Below, piece by piece: positions 42,001-47,424 of a stretch of DNA of 64,000 bases. The translations under genes were made by a program, and so were the position numbers. The notes under the pieces were generated by a model. The model did not search any database, was not told the DNA's origin, and saw only the letters and a program-made list of their open reading frames with translations. Numbering within the stretch: position 1 is the stretch's first letter; every line of letters begins with the position of its first letter. The stretch is taken from positions 26,719,232-26,783,231 of the forward strand of contig NC_072794.1 in the NCBI RefSeq assembly GCF_028583425.1. The letters are read 5' to 3'. Source of the stretch: Eublepharis macularius (Eukaryota > Chordata > Lepidosauria > Squamata > Eublepharidae).

Positions 42001-43659
42001 ATTAGAACTAAATAAAGTAGACCTACAGTAATAATAGGAGGATAGCAGTGAAAGGAATACATAATTATGATTGTATAGAAGAGATGGACTGAAATGTATA
42101 GTATCTACATGTATCGTATGTAAATCTTGAGTAATCTGTTATTAGTCTAAGTTGGAATAAAACTAATTTTAAAAAAGTAGATACTACTAATTTTGAGATG
42201 AAATAAAAAGTTATTTAATAAGACATCTAGGATCTGTTATACCCCAGAGAAATTAAGAGATAGTACTCCTGTATGGTTGTACTCTATATAAAAACAATTC
42301 TCAATAAACATATAGTTTTTTCACTTAAAAAAAAATAATACTGTACAAGAGATAAAAATCATTATGCTAAACCCAACTTGCATTCTACAAGCACAACTAT
42401 TTTCCCAGCTGTCCAGACCACAAGAGCTTCCCTCCCCAATGTCAGATTTATTAATAACAACAACAACATTCGATTTATATACCGCCCTTCAGGACAACTT
42501 AATGCCCACTCAGAGCAGTTTACAAAGTACGTCATTATTATCCCCACAACAAAACACCCTGAGAGGTGGATGGGGCTGAGAGAGCTCCAGAGAACTGTGA
42601 CTAGCCCAAGGTCACCCAGCTGGCTTCAAATAGAGGAGTGGGGAATCAAACCCGGCTCTCCAGATTAGAGTCCCGCGCCCTTAACCACTACACCAAACTG
42701 GGTCTCAATTATTAAAGTGTATAAAGGGAAACTCCCATACTTCTGATGCTGCTACTTCCATACTAGCTGCTACGGTCAATCCTTTCCACCCTTCACTACC
42801 AGTGGCTGGTTCGTATGTACAAACCCCTCCCCCAACCCTCCATTCCATTGCACGTGTAGTTTAGCTTCTTCTGAAGGACCACTGATGGCTCTCAGGTAGC
42901 TGTCACGCCCCAAGTTTCAAATAAAATACACATAAATAATATTAACCACAAGGCTGATCAGGGTGCATACCAAGCCTCAACTTGTTTGCCAAAGAAAATA
43001 CCTTAATTCTGATACCCTGTGAAGCAAGGGCAAAGCTCATTACAGCCACCCAAAATTACATTAAACTATCCTCTTCGTTGCAGATCTTCACAATTCTAAA
43101 ACTGTGTTTAAGGAACGTGCCTCCAAAGAGGAACAGTACTACAGATGATTTGCAGCAACAGTGCAAGCAAATCACATATGGACAGTAAGTTCTTGAGAGC
43201 TTGTTCAGGGCCATACTCTCCCCCTCCTCAAGCAAAAAAAACTAATTCAGGAAGGCAGCCTTCAAAGTCTTGTGTCAAATTATGAGCCATAATTACAAGT
43301 CTTCATAGTGTCAAATATGTGTTATGTGCTGTCAAGTTGCTCCCAGCTTATAACATGTCACATATAGCTCAGAATTTATGGGCATTCCCAAGACAGCCCT
43401 CTTACTCCTGACTGGCCTTGAACTCACCTCTGAGGACAACACTGCCATCTCCACCACGGCATATATAAACAACATCAGGCATGTCCGCCACCAGTTCCAT
43501 GGTGGATTGGTAACCCAGTGCACGAAATGGAAGCCGTTGGCCTATCATGGACTTGTATTCTTGTTCTAATCTGACAAGGGTAAGACCACCCTGGACTGCT
43601 GTCAGCAACGACCTGATGTCCTTCTTCAACGAGCTCATCAAGCGTTCTTGATCTGACAT
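5838..43659 (-). CDS. TDRD5: TDRD5, Tudor domain-containing protein 5 (16 coding exons, whole coding region)
   Basis: Known role of the family: a germ-cell cytoplasmic granule protein needed for piRNA production, retrotransposon silencing and spermatid development. The coding exons, read on the minus strand, are 43659-43428, 39081-38647, 37386-37187, 31739-31662, 30922-30866, 25079-24926, 23931-23780, 22552-22332, 20894-20682, 19467-19401, 18387-18187, 15854-15765 (duplicate), 13809-13606, 11698-11471, 7498-7204 and 6082-5838. All have AG acceptors and GT donors, and every phase joins. The total is 1023 codons, or 993 without the 90-nt duplicate; human TDRD5 is about 981 residues. In order it encodes LOTUS-1 (residues 1-77), LOTUS-2 (about 130-205), LOTUS-3 (about 290-385), an extended Tudor domain (about 450-670) and a variable acidic tail ending in a conserved motif with [11 protein letters not shown]. 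The start matches the human N-terminus (MSDQERL here, MSEQERI in human). The neighbour NPHS2 is divergent, as in human. Exon joins are inferred without RNA data. Confidence 0.95.
6599..7053. mobile_element. hAT-like non-autonomous element, 455 bp, in the last TDRD5 intron
   Basis: The ends are TAGGGGTGTG and TGCACACCCCTA, flanked by a perfect 8-bp duplication CAGATGAC (6591-6598 and 7054-7061). The inside is made of nested palindromes, for example AAGCTTCCCAAAGTG with its complement and GGATCAGCTGTTTGGCGGGG with its complement, and ends in a run of 16 G. It has no coding capacity. The 8-bp duplication places it with hAT. Confidence 0.88.
7204..7498 (-). CDS. TDRD5: TDRD5 coding exon 14: serine-rich tail
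   Basis: This 295-nt exon begins [20 protein letters not shown] and continues [14 protein letters not shown], which aligns with human SSTLPKLEEFCTSLTQSEQSAD. It ends in phase 1 at a CTAG|GTGGTG donor. The tail is poorly conserved in the family and probably disordered. Confidence 0.88.
7690..8740 (-). mobile_element. DIRS-like (or gypsy-like) retroelement fossil
   Basis: The minus strand retains reverse transcriptase signatures: [10 protein letters not shown] with downstream LNKRVRK, then [15 protein letters not shown] and a FQYRALPF-like block. That wording is closest to tyrosine-recombinase (DIRS/Ngaro) elements of vertebrates. It is only a fragment with several breaks and no visible ends. 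It looks old. Confidence 0.6.
8742..8885. repeat. Foldback repeat, CCAGTAGCACC family (degraded copy)
   Basis: AAGAGCAAGAGCCCAGTAGC at the left and CGCTACTGGTCTCTTGCTCTT at the right form diverged inverted arms around a CATGAAAGCTT centre. The same family appears at 26.6, 52.8 and 60.7 kb in better shape. Confidence 0.6.
9050..9154. mobile_element. Short foldback element with GAGAGCCAAGCT ends
   Basis: The stretch starts GAGAGCCAAGCTACAAGTGA and ends CAGCTTGGCTCTC, so the ends are inverted repeats. The inner CAAGTTTTG and TGTAGGCG parts resemble the long-armed element at 28.7-29.8 kb, which suggests a deleted relative. Confidence 0.5.
9155..11134. other. TDRD5 intron, no recognised element
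   Basis: I see no exon or clear repeat here apart from a run of about 17 G near 10551-10567. The open frames are short and do not resemble known proteins. Confidence 0.4.
11135..11391 (+). repeat. Sauria-type tRNA-derived SINE
   Basis: It begins GAGAGCCAGTTTGGTGTAGT with a tRNA-like A box (TAGTGGTTAAG) and a B box (GGTTTGATTCC). A body with GACCTTGGGTCAGTCACAGC follows, then a tail with CTGAAGGGCAGCATATAAAT and TTATTATTG repeats. It ends 80 bp before the 3' edge of the TDRD5 exon at 11471. Confidence 0.85.
11471..11698 (-). CDS. TDRD5: TDRD5 coding exon 13: acidic tail with WDEDW motif
   Basis: These 76 codons in phase 0 begin [20 protein letters not shown] and contain [11 protein letters not shown], which matches human DDIWDENWLPL. 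A Lys/Asp/Glu-rich run and [20 protein letters not shown] follow. The acceptor is TTCTAG. The donor CAG|GTGGTG is reasonable but not ideal; a GT two codons later is possible. Confidence 0.87.
11756..12330 (-). mobile_element. Penelope-like element, GIY-YIG endonuclease remnant
   Basis: A minus-strand frame encodes [34 protein letters not shown] and [15 protein letters not shown]. This resembles the end of the GIY-YIG nuclease of Penelope-like retroelements (HFNxxGHS followed by R.E...I..L.T). The remaining downstream part is non-coding and contains CCAGTAGCACCTATAAGACT, shared with the foldback family. The reverse transcriptase part is missing. Confidence 0.6.
12892..13357. mobile_element. 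hAT-like MITE, CAGGG family, copy 1 (466 bp)
   Basis: The ends are CAGGGCTCATTTCGA and TACGAAATGACCCCTG, with a perfect 8-bp duplication AGCATCGG (12884-12891 and 13358-13365). The inside is rich in CATTTTGGGCCC-like blocks, then ATGCAAATCAGTTATGCTAA and related repeats. A second copy lies at 41507-41951. Confidence 0.9.
13606..13809 (-). CDS. TDRD5: TDRD5 coding exon 12b (second copy, full length)
   Basis: These 68 codons in phase 0 begin [20 protein letters not shown] and run through [18 protein letters not shown] to [11 protein letters not shown]. The acceptor is TTAACAG and the donor is GTACGT. The first 31 codons are duplicated at 15765-15854; the two copies differ by an in-frame 6-nt indel and several substitutions. 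The rest of the exon exists only here, so this copy is probably needed for a full tail. Confidence 0.82.
14602..14999. mobile_element. hAT-like element, 398 bp, between the two TDRD5 exon copies
   Basis: The ends are TAGACATGGGCACGAACC and GGTTCGTGCCCACCTCTA. The 8-bp flanks ACCTAGAC and ATCTAGAC differ at one base. The inside carries palindromes, including TTTAAATGCCCCTTTCC and its complement and GAGATCCCCGCCAAGCAGCT, which are shared with the 6599-7053 element. Confidence 0.82.
15249..15613. mobile_element. Foldback element with arms of about 180 bp
   Basis: The left end GAGCTAAGCTACAAGAGACG is the inverse of the right end CATCTCTTGTAGCTTAGCTC. Similarity continues inward almost to the centre (for example GCTGAGTTTTAAAAGAGATC, CCTCAGAGGGTTT, CCTCCTAGCAGGGGAGGTGA). 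No coding region. Its ends resemble the elements at 9050 and 28673. Confidence 0.8.
15765..15854 (-). CDS. TDRD5: TDRD5 duplicated exon copy (12a), 30 codons
   Basis: This is a second copy of the beginning of the exon at 13606-13809. It has a CAACAG acceptor, an open phase-0 frame starting [20 protein letters not shown], and a CAA|GTAACA donor exactly where its similarity to the other copy stops. Its first residues (GF.ELNP) match human TDRD5 better than the other copy does, so this acceptor half may be the original one. If included it adds 30 residues without changing frame. Inclusion versus skipping cannot be seen from DNA. Confidence 0.6.
16987..17248 (+). repeat. Sauria-type tRNA-derived SINE
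   Basis: This copy begins GAGAGCCAGTTTGGTATAGT and has a B box GGTTTGATGCC, a body with CCTTGGGTCAGTCACAGCTT and a GGGCAGTATATAAATTGAAT tail. It is close to the copy at 11135. Confidence 0.85.
17775..17960. repeat. Inverted-repeat fragment related to the long foldback family
   Basis: GAGAAAGAACCTCTACCAGG and GGCAGAGGTTCTTTCTC are inverted, and GACGCCTAG pairs with CCAGGCGTC. The right part on the minus strand, GACGCCTGGCG...CGTCAGTTTCCTGCAAG, resembles the arms of the element at 28673-29841. Confidence 0.5.
18187..18387 (-). CDS. TDRD5: TDRD5 coding exon 11: C-terminal half of the extended Tudor domain
   Basis: These 67 codons in phase 0 encode [40 protein letters not shown] and [19 protein letters not shown]. 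They closely follow human residues from HWTSKAILQFQKLCGLK onward. The acceptor follows a long T tract. The donor is GTGAAA, a non-consensus but usable GT site. Confidence 0.94.
19401..19467 (-). CDS. TDRD5: TDRD5 coding exon 10
   Basis: This 67-nt exon joins in phase 2 to give [20 protein letters not shown] and then PAM. It is nearly identical to human [16 protein letters not shown]. The LPxQAxxC motif follows the Tudor core in many Tudor-family proteins. The acceptor is TTTCAG and the donor is GTATGT. It ends in phase 0. Confidence 0.93.
19690..20560 (+). mobile_element. Probable L1-type LINE 3' remnant
   Basis: Broken plus-strand frames read like the end of a lizard L1 ORF2 ([20 protein letters not shown] and [15 protein letters not shown]). 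A pyrimidine-rich 3' UTR with TTTTTCTTTTCCTTTCTG and an A-rich end follows. The family call is tentative. Confidence 0.45.
20682..20894 (-). CDS. TDRD5: TDRD5 coding exon 9: Tudor core
   Basis: This 213-nt exon starts in phase 2 (joining as R-R-C-Y-G) and encodes [20 protein letters not shown] followed by [19 protein letters not shown]. Tudor cores bind symmetrically dimethylated arginine through an aromatic cage, and the WWYR, FYVDFGN pattern is the expected scaffold. The exon has no internal Met in this frame, so simple ORF scans miss it. The donor is GTAAGT. A C-rich tandem repeat lies 50-130 bp upstream of its acceptor. Confidence 0.94.
20960..21035. repeat. GC-rich tandem repeat of about 33 bp beside the TDRD5 Tudor exon
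   Basis: Two units share GGCGGCGAGG and GGGCAGGAGAATGACGGGG-like sequence. On the transcribed minus strand they form a C-rich tract about 70-140 nt upstream of the exon 9 acceptor. Confidence 0.6.
21036..22331. other. TDRD5 intron 8, no recognised element
   Basis: I see no coding exon or clear repeat between the GC-rich repeat and exon 8. Short frames here are not supported. Confidence 0.4.
22332..22552 (-). CDS. TDRD5: TDRD5 coding exon 8: N-terminal part of the extended Tudor domain
   Basis: This 221-nt exon begins in phase 0 with [20 protein letters not shown] and continues [15 protein letters not shown]. It ends [18 protein letters not shown] and LEDTMIEMR. The SPSQFY segment is the hallmark of the staphylococcal-nuclease-like half that flanks a Tudor core in germline Tudor proteins. 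The donor is GTGAGG and the exon ends in phase 2. Confidence 0.94.
23165..23390 (+). repeat. tRNA-derived SINE (Sauria/ACA-type)
   Basis: It starts AAAAGCCAGTGTAGTGTAGT and contains GAAGCTTACTGGGTGACTC and CAGAGTTGTTGTGAGGATAA. It ends GGAGAAAGGCAGTATATAAA. A purine-rich tract at 23400-23720 follows it. Confidence 0.8.
23780..23931 (-). CDS. TDRD5: TDRD5 coding exon 7: acidic linker
   Basis: This 152-nt exon starts in phase 1 after a CCCACAG acceptor. It encodes a linker with [20 protein letters not shown] that joins LOTUS-3 to the Tudor region. The chosen donor is CGG|GTGGGA, which leaves phase 0 and fits the next exon. GTAGTA 25 bases earlier is a weaker alternative donor, so the 3' edge is less certain than for other exons. 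Confidence 0.8.
24926..25079 (-). CDS. TDRD5: TDRD5 coding exon 6: LOTUS-3, third part
   Basis: This 154-nt exon encodes [20 protein letters not shown] followed by [19 protein letters not shown], the conserved second half of LOTUS-3 (human [20 protein letters not shown]). The acceptor is CCCAACAG and the donor is GTAAGA. It ends in phase 1. Confidence 0.93.
25739..25935 (+). repeat. GGTTGCCAACCTCCAGG MITE-like repeat
   Basis: It reads AAGGTTGCCAACCTTCGGGT, then CAGACTACAGAGATCAGTTC, as in other copies at 48.0, 52.7, 55.85 and 63.9 kb. The intact copy near 53.13 kb shows an inverted right end CCTGGAGGCTGGCAACCCT. Confidence 0.65.
26645..26853. repeat. Foldback repeat, CCAGTAGCACC family
   Basis: AGTCCAGTAGCACCTTTAAG plus CTAACCAACTTTACTGTAGC at the left is mirrored by GCTACAGTAAAGTTGGTTAG and CTTAAAGGTGCTACTGGAC at the right, around a centre of about 45 bp. 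It is followed by CTACTAGAGACTAACACAGC. Confidence 0.85.
27040..30720 (+). mobile_element. Ty3/gypsy LTR retrotransposon fossil
   Basis: Parts recognised in order are a Lys/Glu-rich gag with coiled-coil character (about 27300-27810), a later gag region near 28050-28380, a protease-like remnant near 29860-29990, and an integrase zinc-binding region at 30340-30600 ([30 protein letters not shown]). Reverse transcriptase and RNase H are not seen and no LTRs are recognised. A foldback element (28673-29841) is inserted in it. It is broken in many places and clearly dead. Confidence 0.7.
28673..29841. mobile_element. Long-armed GC-rich foldback element (about 1.17 kb)
   Basis: Arms of roughly 190 bp face each other: the left has GACACGTGTCAGTTTCCTGC and GTTGTTCACCAATCGCCTCC, and the right has GCAGGAAATTGACACGTGTC with the matching complement. 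The 0.8-kb centre is very GC-rich with overlapping open frames on both strands, which is expected from base composition. No transposase is recognised. Confidence 0.75.
30866..30922 (-). CDS. TDRD5: TDRD5 coding exon 5: LOTUS-3, second part
   Basis: This 57-nt, phase-0 microexon encodes [19 protein letters not shown], closely matching human FPEGLFISKLLGEFE. The acceptor is TGTTCAG and the donor is GTAAGT. It lies between a gypsy fossil (downstream in the gene) and exon 4. Confidence 0.9.
31662..31739 (-). CDS. TDRD5: TDRD5 coding exon 4: start of LOTUS-3
   Basis: This is a 26-codon, phase-0 exon encoding [20 protein letters not shown] and then KEKIKT. It matches the first helix of the third LOTUS domain (human IAQIGPGGTISSELKHKIK). 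The acceptor CTACAG and the donor GTAAGC are both clear. It is too short to stand out as an open reading frame. Confidence 0.9.
32745..33443. mobile_element. hAT-like element, TAGGGGTG family, 699 bp, inside CR1
   Basis: The ends are TAGGGGTGGGCGC and CTGCACACCCCTA, with a perfect 8-bp duplication CTTGTCTC (32737-32744 and 33444-33451). The outer parts resemble the 455-bp element at 6599 (AAGCTTCCCGAAGCAATTC with inverse, CCGAAGCGGGAAAC near the end). The middle is GC-rich with GCCGCCGCT-like repeats. Confidence 0.88.
34735..35512. mobile_element. Unclassified insertion in CR1, possibly a solo LTR fossil
   Basis: It separates two adjoining parts of the CR1 endonuclease. The minus-strand 3' part has an ATTAAA-type signal near an A/T palindrome and ends GTGCATAACA, which would suit an LTR. 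The other end and the target duplication are unclear. No coding region. Confidence 0.4.
36248..36392. repeat. Foldback-family fragment (CCAGAGGGGTAGCC start)
   Basis: CCAGAGGGGTAGCCATATTAG and the later CAGGCTTTCATATGTCACTG match the order of the CCAGTAGCACC repeats, but this copy is diverged and lacks the second arm. Confidence 0.5.
37187..37386 (-). CDS. TDRD5: TDRD5 coding exon 3: proline- and glutamine-rich linker
   Basis: This 200-nt exon runs from phase 1 to phase 0 and begins [16 protein letters not shown] low-complexity stretch rich in Pro, Gln, Asn and Glu follows and ends PDKMKQ before a GTAAGT donor. Phase and position fit the poorly conserved linker between LOTUS-2 and LOTUS-3. 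The residues are unlike human, so the call rests on frame, splice sites and order. Confidence 0.8.
38647..39081 (-). CDS. TDRD5: TDRD5 coding exon 2: linker and LOTUS-2
   Basis: This 435-nt exon starts in phase 1 and ends in phase 1. It opens with [19 protein letters not shown], which closely follows the human protein. It continues through a basic, serine-rich linker into LOTUS-2, with [31 protein letters not shown] and [14 protein letters not shown]. The acceptor is TTTTAG before 39081 and the donor is GTAAGA after 38647. An L1-type insertion ends its target duplication only about 105 bp upstream of the acceptor, at 39187. Confidence 0.93.
40362..41038 (+). pseudogene. L1 ORF1 remnant (coiled coil plus RNA-binding domain)
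   Basis: The first frame (40362-40817) starts [20 protein letters not shown] and holds heptad-like repeats. The second (40814-41038) continues with the C-terminal domain ending [15 protein letters not shown], the usual end of L1 ORF1. A frame break near 40800 and a missing middle part (the RRM is not evident) show it is not functional. Confidence 0.75.
41507..41951. mobile_element. hAT-like MITE, CAGGG family, copy 2 (445 bp)
   Basis: The ends are CAGGGCTCATTTCGA and TATGAAATGACCCCTG, with a perfect 8-bp duplication AACTCAAG (41499-41506 and 41952-41959). It is collinear with copy 1 at 12892, including the ATGCAAATCAGTTATGCTAA block, and it landed inside the L1 element, so it is younger than that insertion. 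Confidence 0.9.
42452..42703 (-). repeat. Sauria-type tRNA-derived SINE
   Basis: The reverse complement has CCAGTTTGGTGTAGTGGTTA, a B box GGTTTGATTCC and the CTGAAGGGCGGTATATAAAT tail. It is one of the better preserved copies and lies about 100 bp beyond the L1 target duplication. Confidence 0.85.
43320..43360 (-). repeat. BovB 3'-end fragment
   Basis: TGTTATGTGCTGTCAAGTTG matches the 3' terminus of the BovB LINE at 2219. Only about 40 bp remain, just downstream of TDRD5 coding exon 1. Confidence 0.55.
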
Positions 43660-43666
43660 GTTTTTA
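43428..43666 (-). CDS. TDRD5: TDRD5 coding exon 1: start codon and LOTUS-1
   Basis: The start codon is at 43659-43657, seven bases inside the exon. A pyrimidine-rich tract and AG acceptor lie just upstream, at 43667-43668, so at least one non-coding 5' exon precedes it. The 77 complete codons encode the first LOTUS/OST-HTH winged helix, including [25 protein letters not shown] and GDGSVVLR. The family uses LOTUS domains to contact RNA and, in extended forms, the Vasa helicase. The donor GTGAGT follows at 43427 and the exon ends in phase 1. A short BovB 3'-tail fragment lies about 70 bp downstream, at 43320-43360. Confidence 0.93.
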
Positions 43667-43885
43667 CTGAGAGAGAAAAATAGAAGGAACATTTTGTTTT
43701 TGATGGTAAGACAGTCCAGTAGCAAGATGCAATAGAAAAATTGTTTATTGAGCCTATCATATCCCAACGCATTTCACCAATGGCTTAATAAGGAGATCTA
43801 ACAGAACAGAATTAAAATTAATACAACATACACATTTCAAAAAACAATATAAAAATATTGTCGAAGGCTTTCACGGCTGGAGAAC

Positions 43886-43967
43886 GATGGTTGTTGTGGG
43901 TTTTCCGGGCTGTATTGCCGTGGTCTTGACCACGGCAATACAGCCTGGAAAACCCACAACAACCATC
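43886..43967. repeat. Near-perfect 40-bp inverted repeat with 2-base spacer
   Basis: The left arm starts GATGGTTGTTGTGGGTTTTC and the right arm ends GAAAACCCACAACAACCATC. 39 of 40 bases pair and the spacer is TT. The left arm belongs to a wider interspersed repeat that starts near 43862 (CGAAGGCTTTCACGGCTGG). It lies about 220 bp upstream of the TDRD5 exon 1 acceptor. Confidence 0.9.
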
Positions 43968-44329
43968 AATATAAAAATATTTAAAATCAATTTACAGTCA
44001 TTAAAATCCTTCCAAATAACATCATGAGTATGATATAGAGAAACATATATTTAGGCTAATGTTAAATAAAAGCTGTTATTAAATATAAAATATAAGAACA
44101 AGTTATAAAAGCAAAATACTGTATATTCATTCTAAACTCTTTATATGCAAAGTATAACATAACACAGGTTTAACACTTAGAAAAAGTCCCCAATAAGGAG
44201 ACACAGATTATATATTGTAGTTTGACCTGAAGACCCCAAAGCAAGTGGTGCTTTCTACCCCAAGCAGCTGGGATCTGGGTGTACTAAATGCATTCTAGCA
44301 GAGGACTTTCGTAAATTCAAAGTGAATCA

Positions 44330-44778
44330 TGCTCAGTGCCCCATCATCCTATTAGGAAGGCCCCATGCTTCTACTGTTCTGCAAAACAGAATTATTCAGA
44401 AGGGAATTCTAGAAGGAACAAAGCTGAGGTGTAATGAATCAGCTCAGGAGACAGCTTTTATTAGGAATAAAGTTGTTCCTGTACAGATGGTCCTGTCCCG
44501 TTGCCTTAAACAGGTATGTTTGTTTGCTTTATTCTTTCTCTTTTTCACGTTGTTCTATAATCCCAGCCCCACTATATTATTTTATCTTACTAGGAATCTT
44601 TGCTATTAGATTCAAATGTTGTCATTGTTTCTTGTAATTCTTCTTACTGAATGACTGATGTTATCATAGTTTGTAATCAGCTTACTATCTGACCAAAAGG
44701 TTTTTTATCACACTTGTAATCCACCTTGAGTCCCAGTGAGAAAGGCAGACTATGAATCAAAATAATTTTTTTTTAAAT
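44330..44778 (+). mobile_element. L2-like LINE 3' tail
   Basis: It shares AATTATTCAGAAGGG-type sequence and the end TGTAATCCACCTTGAGTCCC plus GAGAAAGGCAGACTATGAAT with the element at 1-873. No protein remains. Confidence 0.65.
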
Positions 44779-46026
44779 CTCACATGATTTGGAAAGGAAG
44801 ATTTTCAGAGACAGTTGCCACTTTGTGCTTGTCCTTCCCTATGCTTGATTTTAGAGGCATGTCAAAGATAACCTATCATAGTCCTTTTAATGACAGTACT
44901 TTAAAAGGTTGTTTTGTTTTGCAAGGGTACTTTTCTTCCTTACTATATTGCCTGTATTCAGTTCACTCTGCAATTTCTCTCACACCTCTCCTCTGCAACG
45001 TTGAAATTTTACTTGTCAGACCCTTTCAAAAATTAACAGCATGACCACAATCCAGGCACTCCCACTGAAATAAAAGAACATATAAATATTGATCAGGATT
45101 GTGTCCATATGTGCACTTAAAAGTAACTATGAAGATTGCAATCTGGGGACCAGGACTACGGGACAACAAAACCAGCCTGGCTAGGCAACACTTTGCATTT
45201 TGCCCATTCCAGGGGACTTTTGATAGAAAATAAAAGATTTTATTATCTATCCTATCTTAATATAGGTCATCAGGATTTTCGCGTATGTCCCTGAATGGGG
45301 AGGAGGGCATTTACAGGACAGTATCCTGTCCGGTGTTATTACTTTCCAACCATTATGAACCCCACTCTATAACAACTGCCATTAACCCAGCTTGTTGGCC
45401 CTTCAAGTTGACATCACGTGAATGTTCGGATATAAGAAATATGTAAAGCCAACTAAAGTTGTAGATTGTTAGTACAAAAGGTTGGAAACTGGAAGCTGGG
45501 CTGTTACAGGTAATTGAACTTTCTGTTAAGTCACCGCGAGGGCCATTTTCCAGACAAGAGTGGGCATATACTATCTCAAAAATAAAACCCAGCAATTCCT
45601 GCACAAAAGGCACTTTCCATGTAGGAACCCTCCGAAAGCTTACATGAAAAATGCCCTGTGTAATGAACCAATAGCTGTTTGGCTTTCACTATATTTGGTT
45701 CAGCACTTCTAATCCACAGACAGCAGCTAAATCTTTCGCATAAACATACTACACGTGCAACAGCTCACAAGCATTTTAAATGCTAATTTCTTCAAAGGAA
45801 TACTGCATAGGAAAAGCGGCTCAATTGCTAGCACCATCCGTTTCCCAACAGCTCAGGGCAACCACACCAGAACTGAGAAATCAAATCAATCAAGATTAAG
45901 CTACGAAACCACTGGATTCCAGCCCATACATACAAACACATGCCTTGTAATAGCAATCTCATTTCCCCACTTTAAAAAACCATCTAAGCCTACATCTCCA
46001 GGTGGTCACCGTGTGTGTGGACTAAA
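44779..46026. other. TDRD5 5'UTR intron, no recognised element
   Basis: I see no exon or repeat I can name. Frames are short. It separates the L2-like tail from a SINE near the promoter. Confidence 0.35.
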
Positions 46027-46205
46027 CTGGAAGAGACAACCAGAGTAGCGCAATGGCTAGAGATTTACACTAGTATTTGGGAAACCCAGGTTTGAACATC
46101 CACTCTGCCATGGAAACTCACTGGGTGACCTTGGGCCAGTCACTTTTTCTCTCAGCCAAATTTATTTCACAGGGTCGTTGGGAAAGGAGAGAATTATGTA
46201 AGACA
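46027..46205 (+). repeat. tRNA-derived SINE (short, diverged)
   Basis: AGAGTAGCGCAATGGCTAGA resembles an A box and CCCAGGTTTGAACATCC a B box. GAAACTCACTGGGTGACCTT and GGGCCAGTCACTTTTTCTCT follow. The tail is lost before a T and G run at 46220-46243. Confidence 0.7.
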
Positions 46206-46729
46206 AATTGGGTTCCCAATTTTTTTTTTTGGGGGGGGGGGGGAAGCAAGGGAATAAAGTTGGGTATTCAGATGTGAGAATGCTTTCATTGGACAAAAAA
46301 AAGGATTCCAGCCAGTTTCATTCTGCCCTTCCTCCAAGGAGTTCAGAGCAGCACACACGGTTCTCCCTTTCCTCATCTGACTCTCACCCAGCCCCCTGCA
46401 AGAGAAATGAGATGCAAACTGGGCTGAAAATAAGGGCCACAGAGATCTGGTACGCCCGCCTAAATCCTCGCGCGCTCATTCTGCAGCCCCCCCCCCCCCG
46501 CCCCAGCAATCTAAAACGGTTCAGCCCAGACACAGCTTAACCCCCTCAGCGAGGAACTAGACCACGAATGGAATCACTCCGCCTCCTAATTCGACAGTAA
46601 TAACGACACGGCTCTTCCCATCCCATCTTTGAAACTATTTGGCTTTTCCCACTTATTGTGATCACATGCTGCTCCCCCCAAATTCACAACCTCGTCCATT
46701 TTGTGCAGCCCCCCTCCCCATTCGGAATC

Positions 46730-47050
46730 CCCCCCCCCAGCCAGCCTCGCGCAGCATCAGCGCACCCACCACTCCCGCTCGACCCTCGCAGCCAATCACC
46801 CACAAAACACAACGCGGGTCAAGGCGCGCACGCGCAGAGCCTGGAGGCGCCCCGCTGCGCGTATAGGCGCACGTGCTCTTCTCCTCACCGCCGCTGAGGA
46901 GCTTGACGGAGGGTTGCTTCCGCCTCCAAGGCTGCCCCCTGCAGGTGAAAGGACGTGAAGCGTCCAGCTGTTCTTTGTGGGGCAGTTCTTTGCCTGAGGC
47001 GCGAACTTCAAAACGTCGCTTCCCTTTCCCCAGAAATCCTTGAAGGTTTT
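46730..47050. promoter_or_regulatory. CpG-rich probable TDRD5 promoter and non-coding first exon
   Basis: This is one of the few CpG-dense stretches in the window, with several GCGC, CGCG and CGCACG steps. It lies about 3 kb upstream of the first TDRD5 coding exon. On the minus strand GCGGCG|GTGAGG forms a good donor ending at 46889, so a 5'UTR exon could end there and splice to the acceptor at 43667. Transcription start and factor binding are inferred. Confidence 0.5.
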
Positions 47051-47364
47051 TTTAACCCCAGCGCCTGTCGCCCTTAGAAGTAGCTTCCGAGCAAATTAGA
47101 TTTATACTGGAATGAAACCTTGTTCATTAGTTTATTTTGATGGCAAGCAGATTAACATGCGTAGCCCCTCTTTATAGGGAATCTTGAGAAAGGCAGTTGC
47201 AAGAAGTACTAAGGGGTGAATTCTCAGGGCTTCACCAAACTACAATTCCCACTATTTCTGGAAAGCAATGACATTTAAACGAATAGGAAGTTTAAATCTC
47301 TAGTTGATCATCTGAAAAAAGAGAGTGTGTTAGAGATCAAATATCATCCAGTGTTGATTATCTA

Positions 47365-47424
<60 letters not shown>

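Larger units (their letters stand above)
39209..42333 (+). mobile_element. ORF1-only L1 (half-L1-like) retroelement in TDRD5 intron
   Basis: It is flanked by near-identical duplications beginning AATAATACTGTACAAG (39187-39208 and 42334-42354). The 5' part is a CpG-bearing leader. Then an ORF1 protein reads from 40362 (a coiled coil with [20 protein letters not shown]), with its RNA-binding C-terminal part in another frame ([29 protein letters not shown]). A 3' region with two diverged copies of a block (41157 and 41999) and an A run follow. No ORF2 is present. A hAT MITE sits at 41507-41951. Confidence 0.8.

Noticed and set aside
46208-46540. 110-residue open frame near the TDRD5 promoter
   Set aside because: It starts in a T/G homopolymer and runs through low-complexity sequence on the strand opposite TDRD5; no support.
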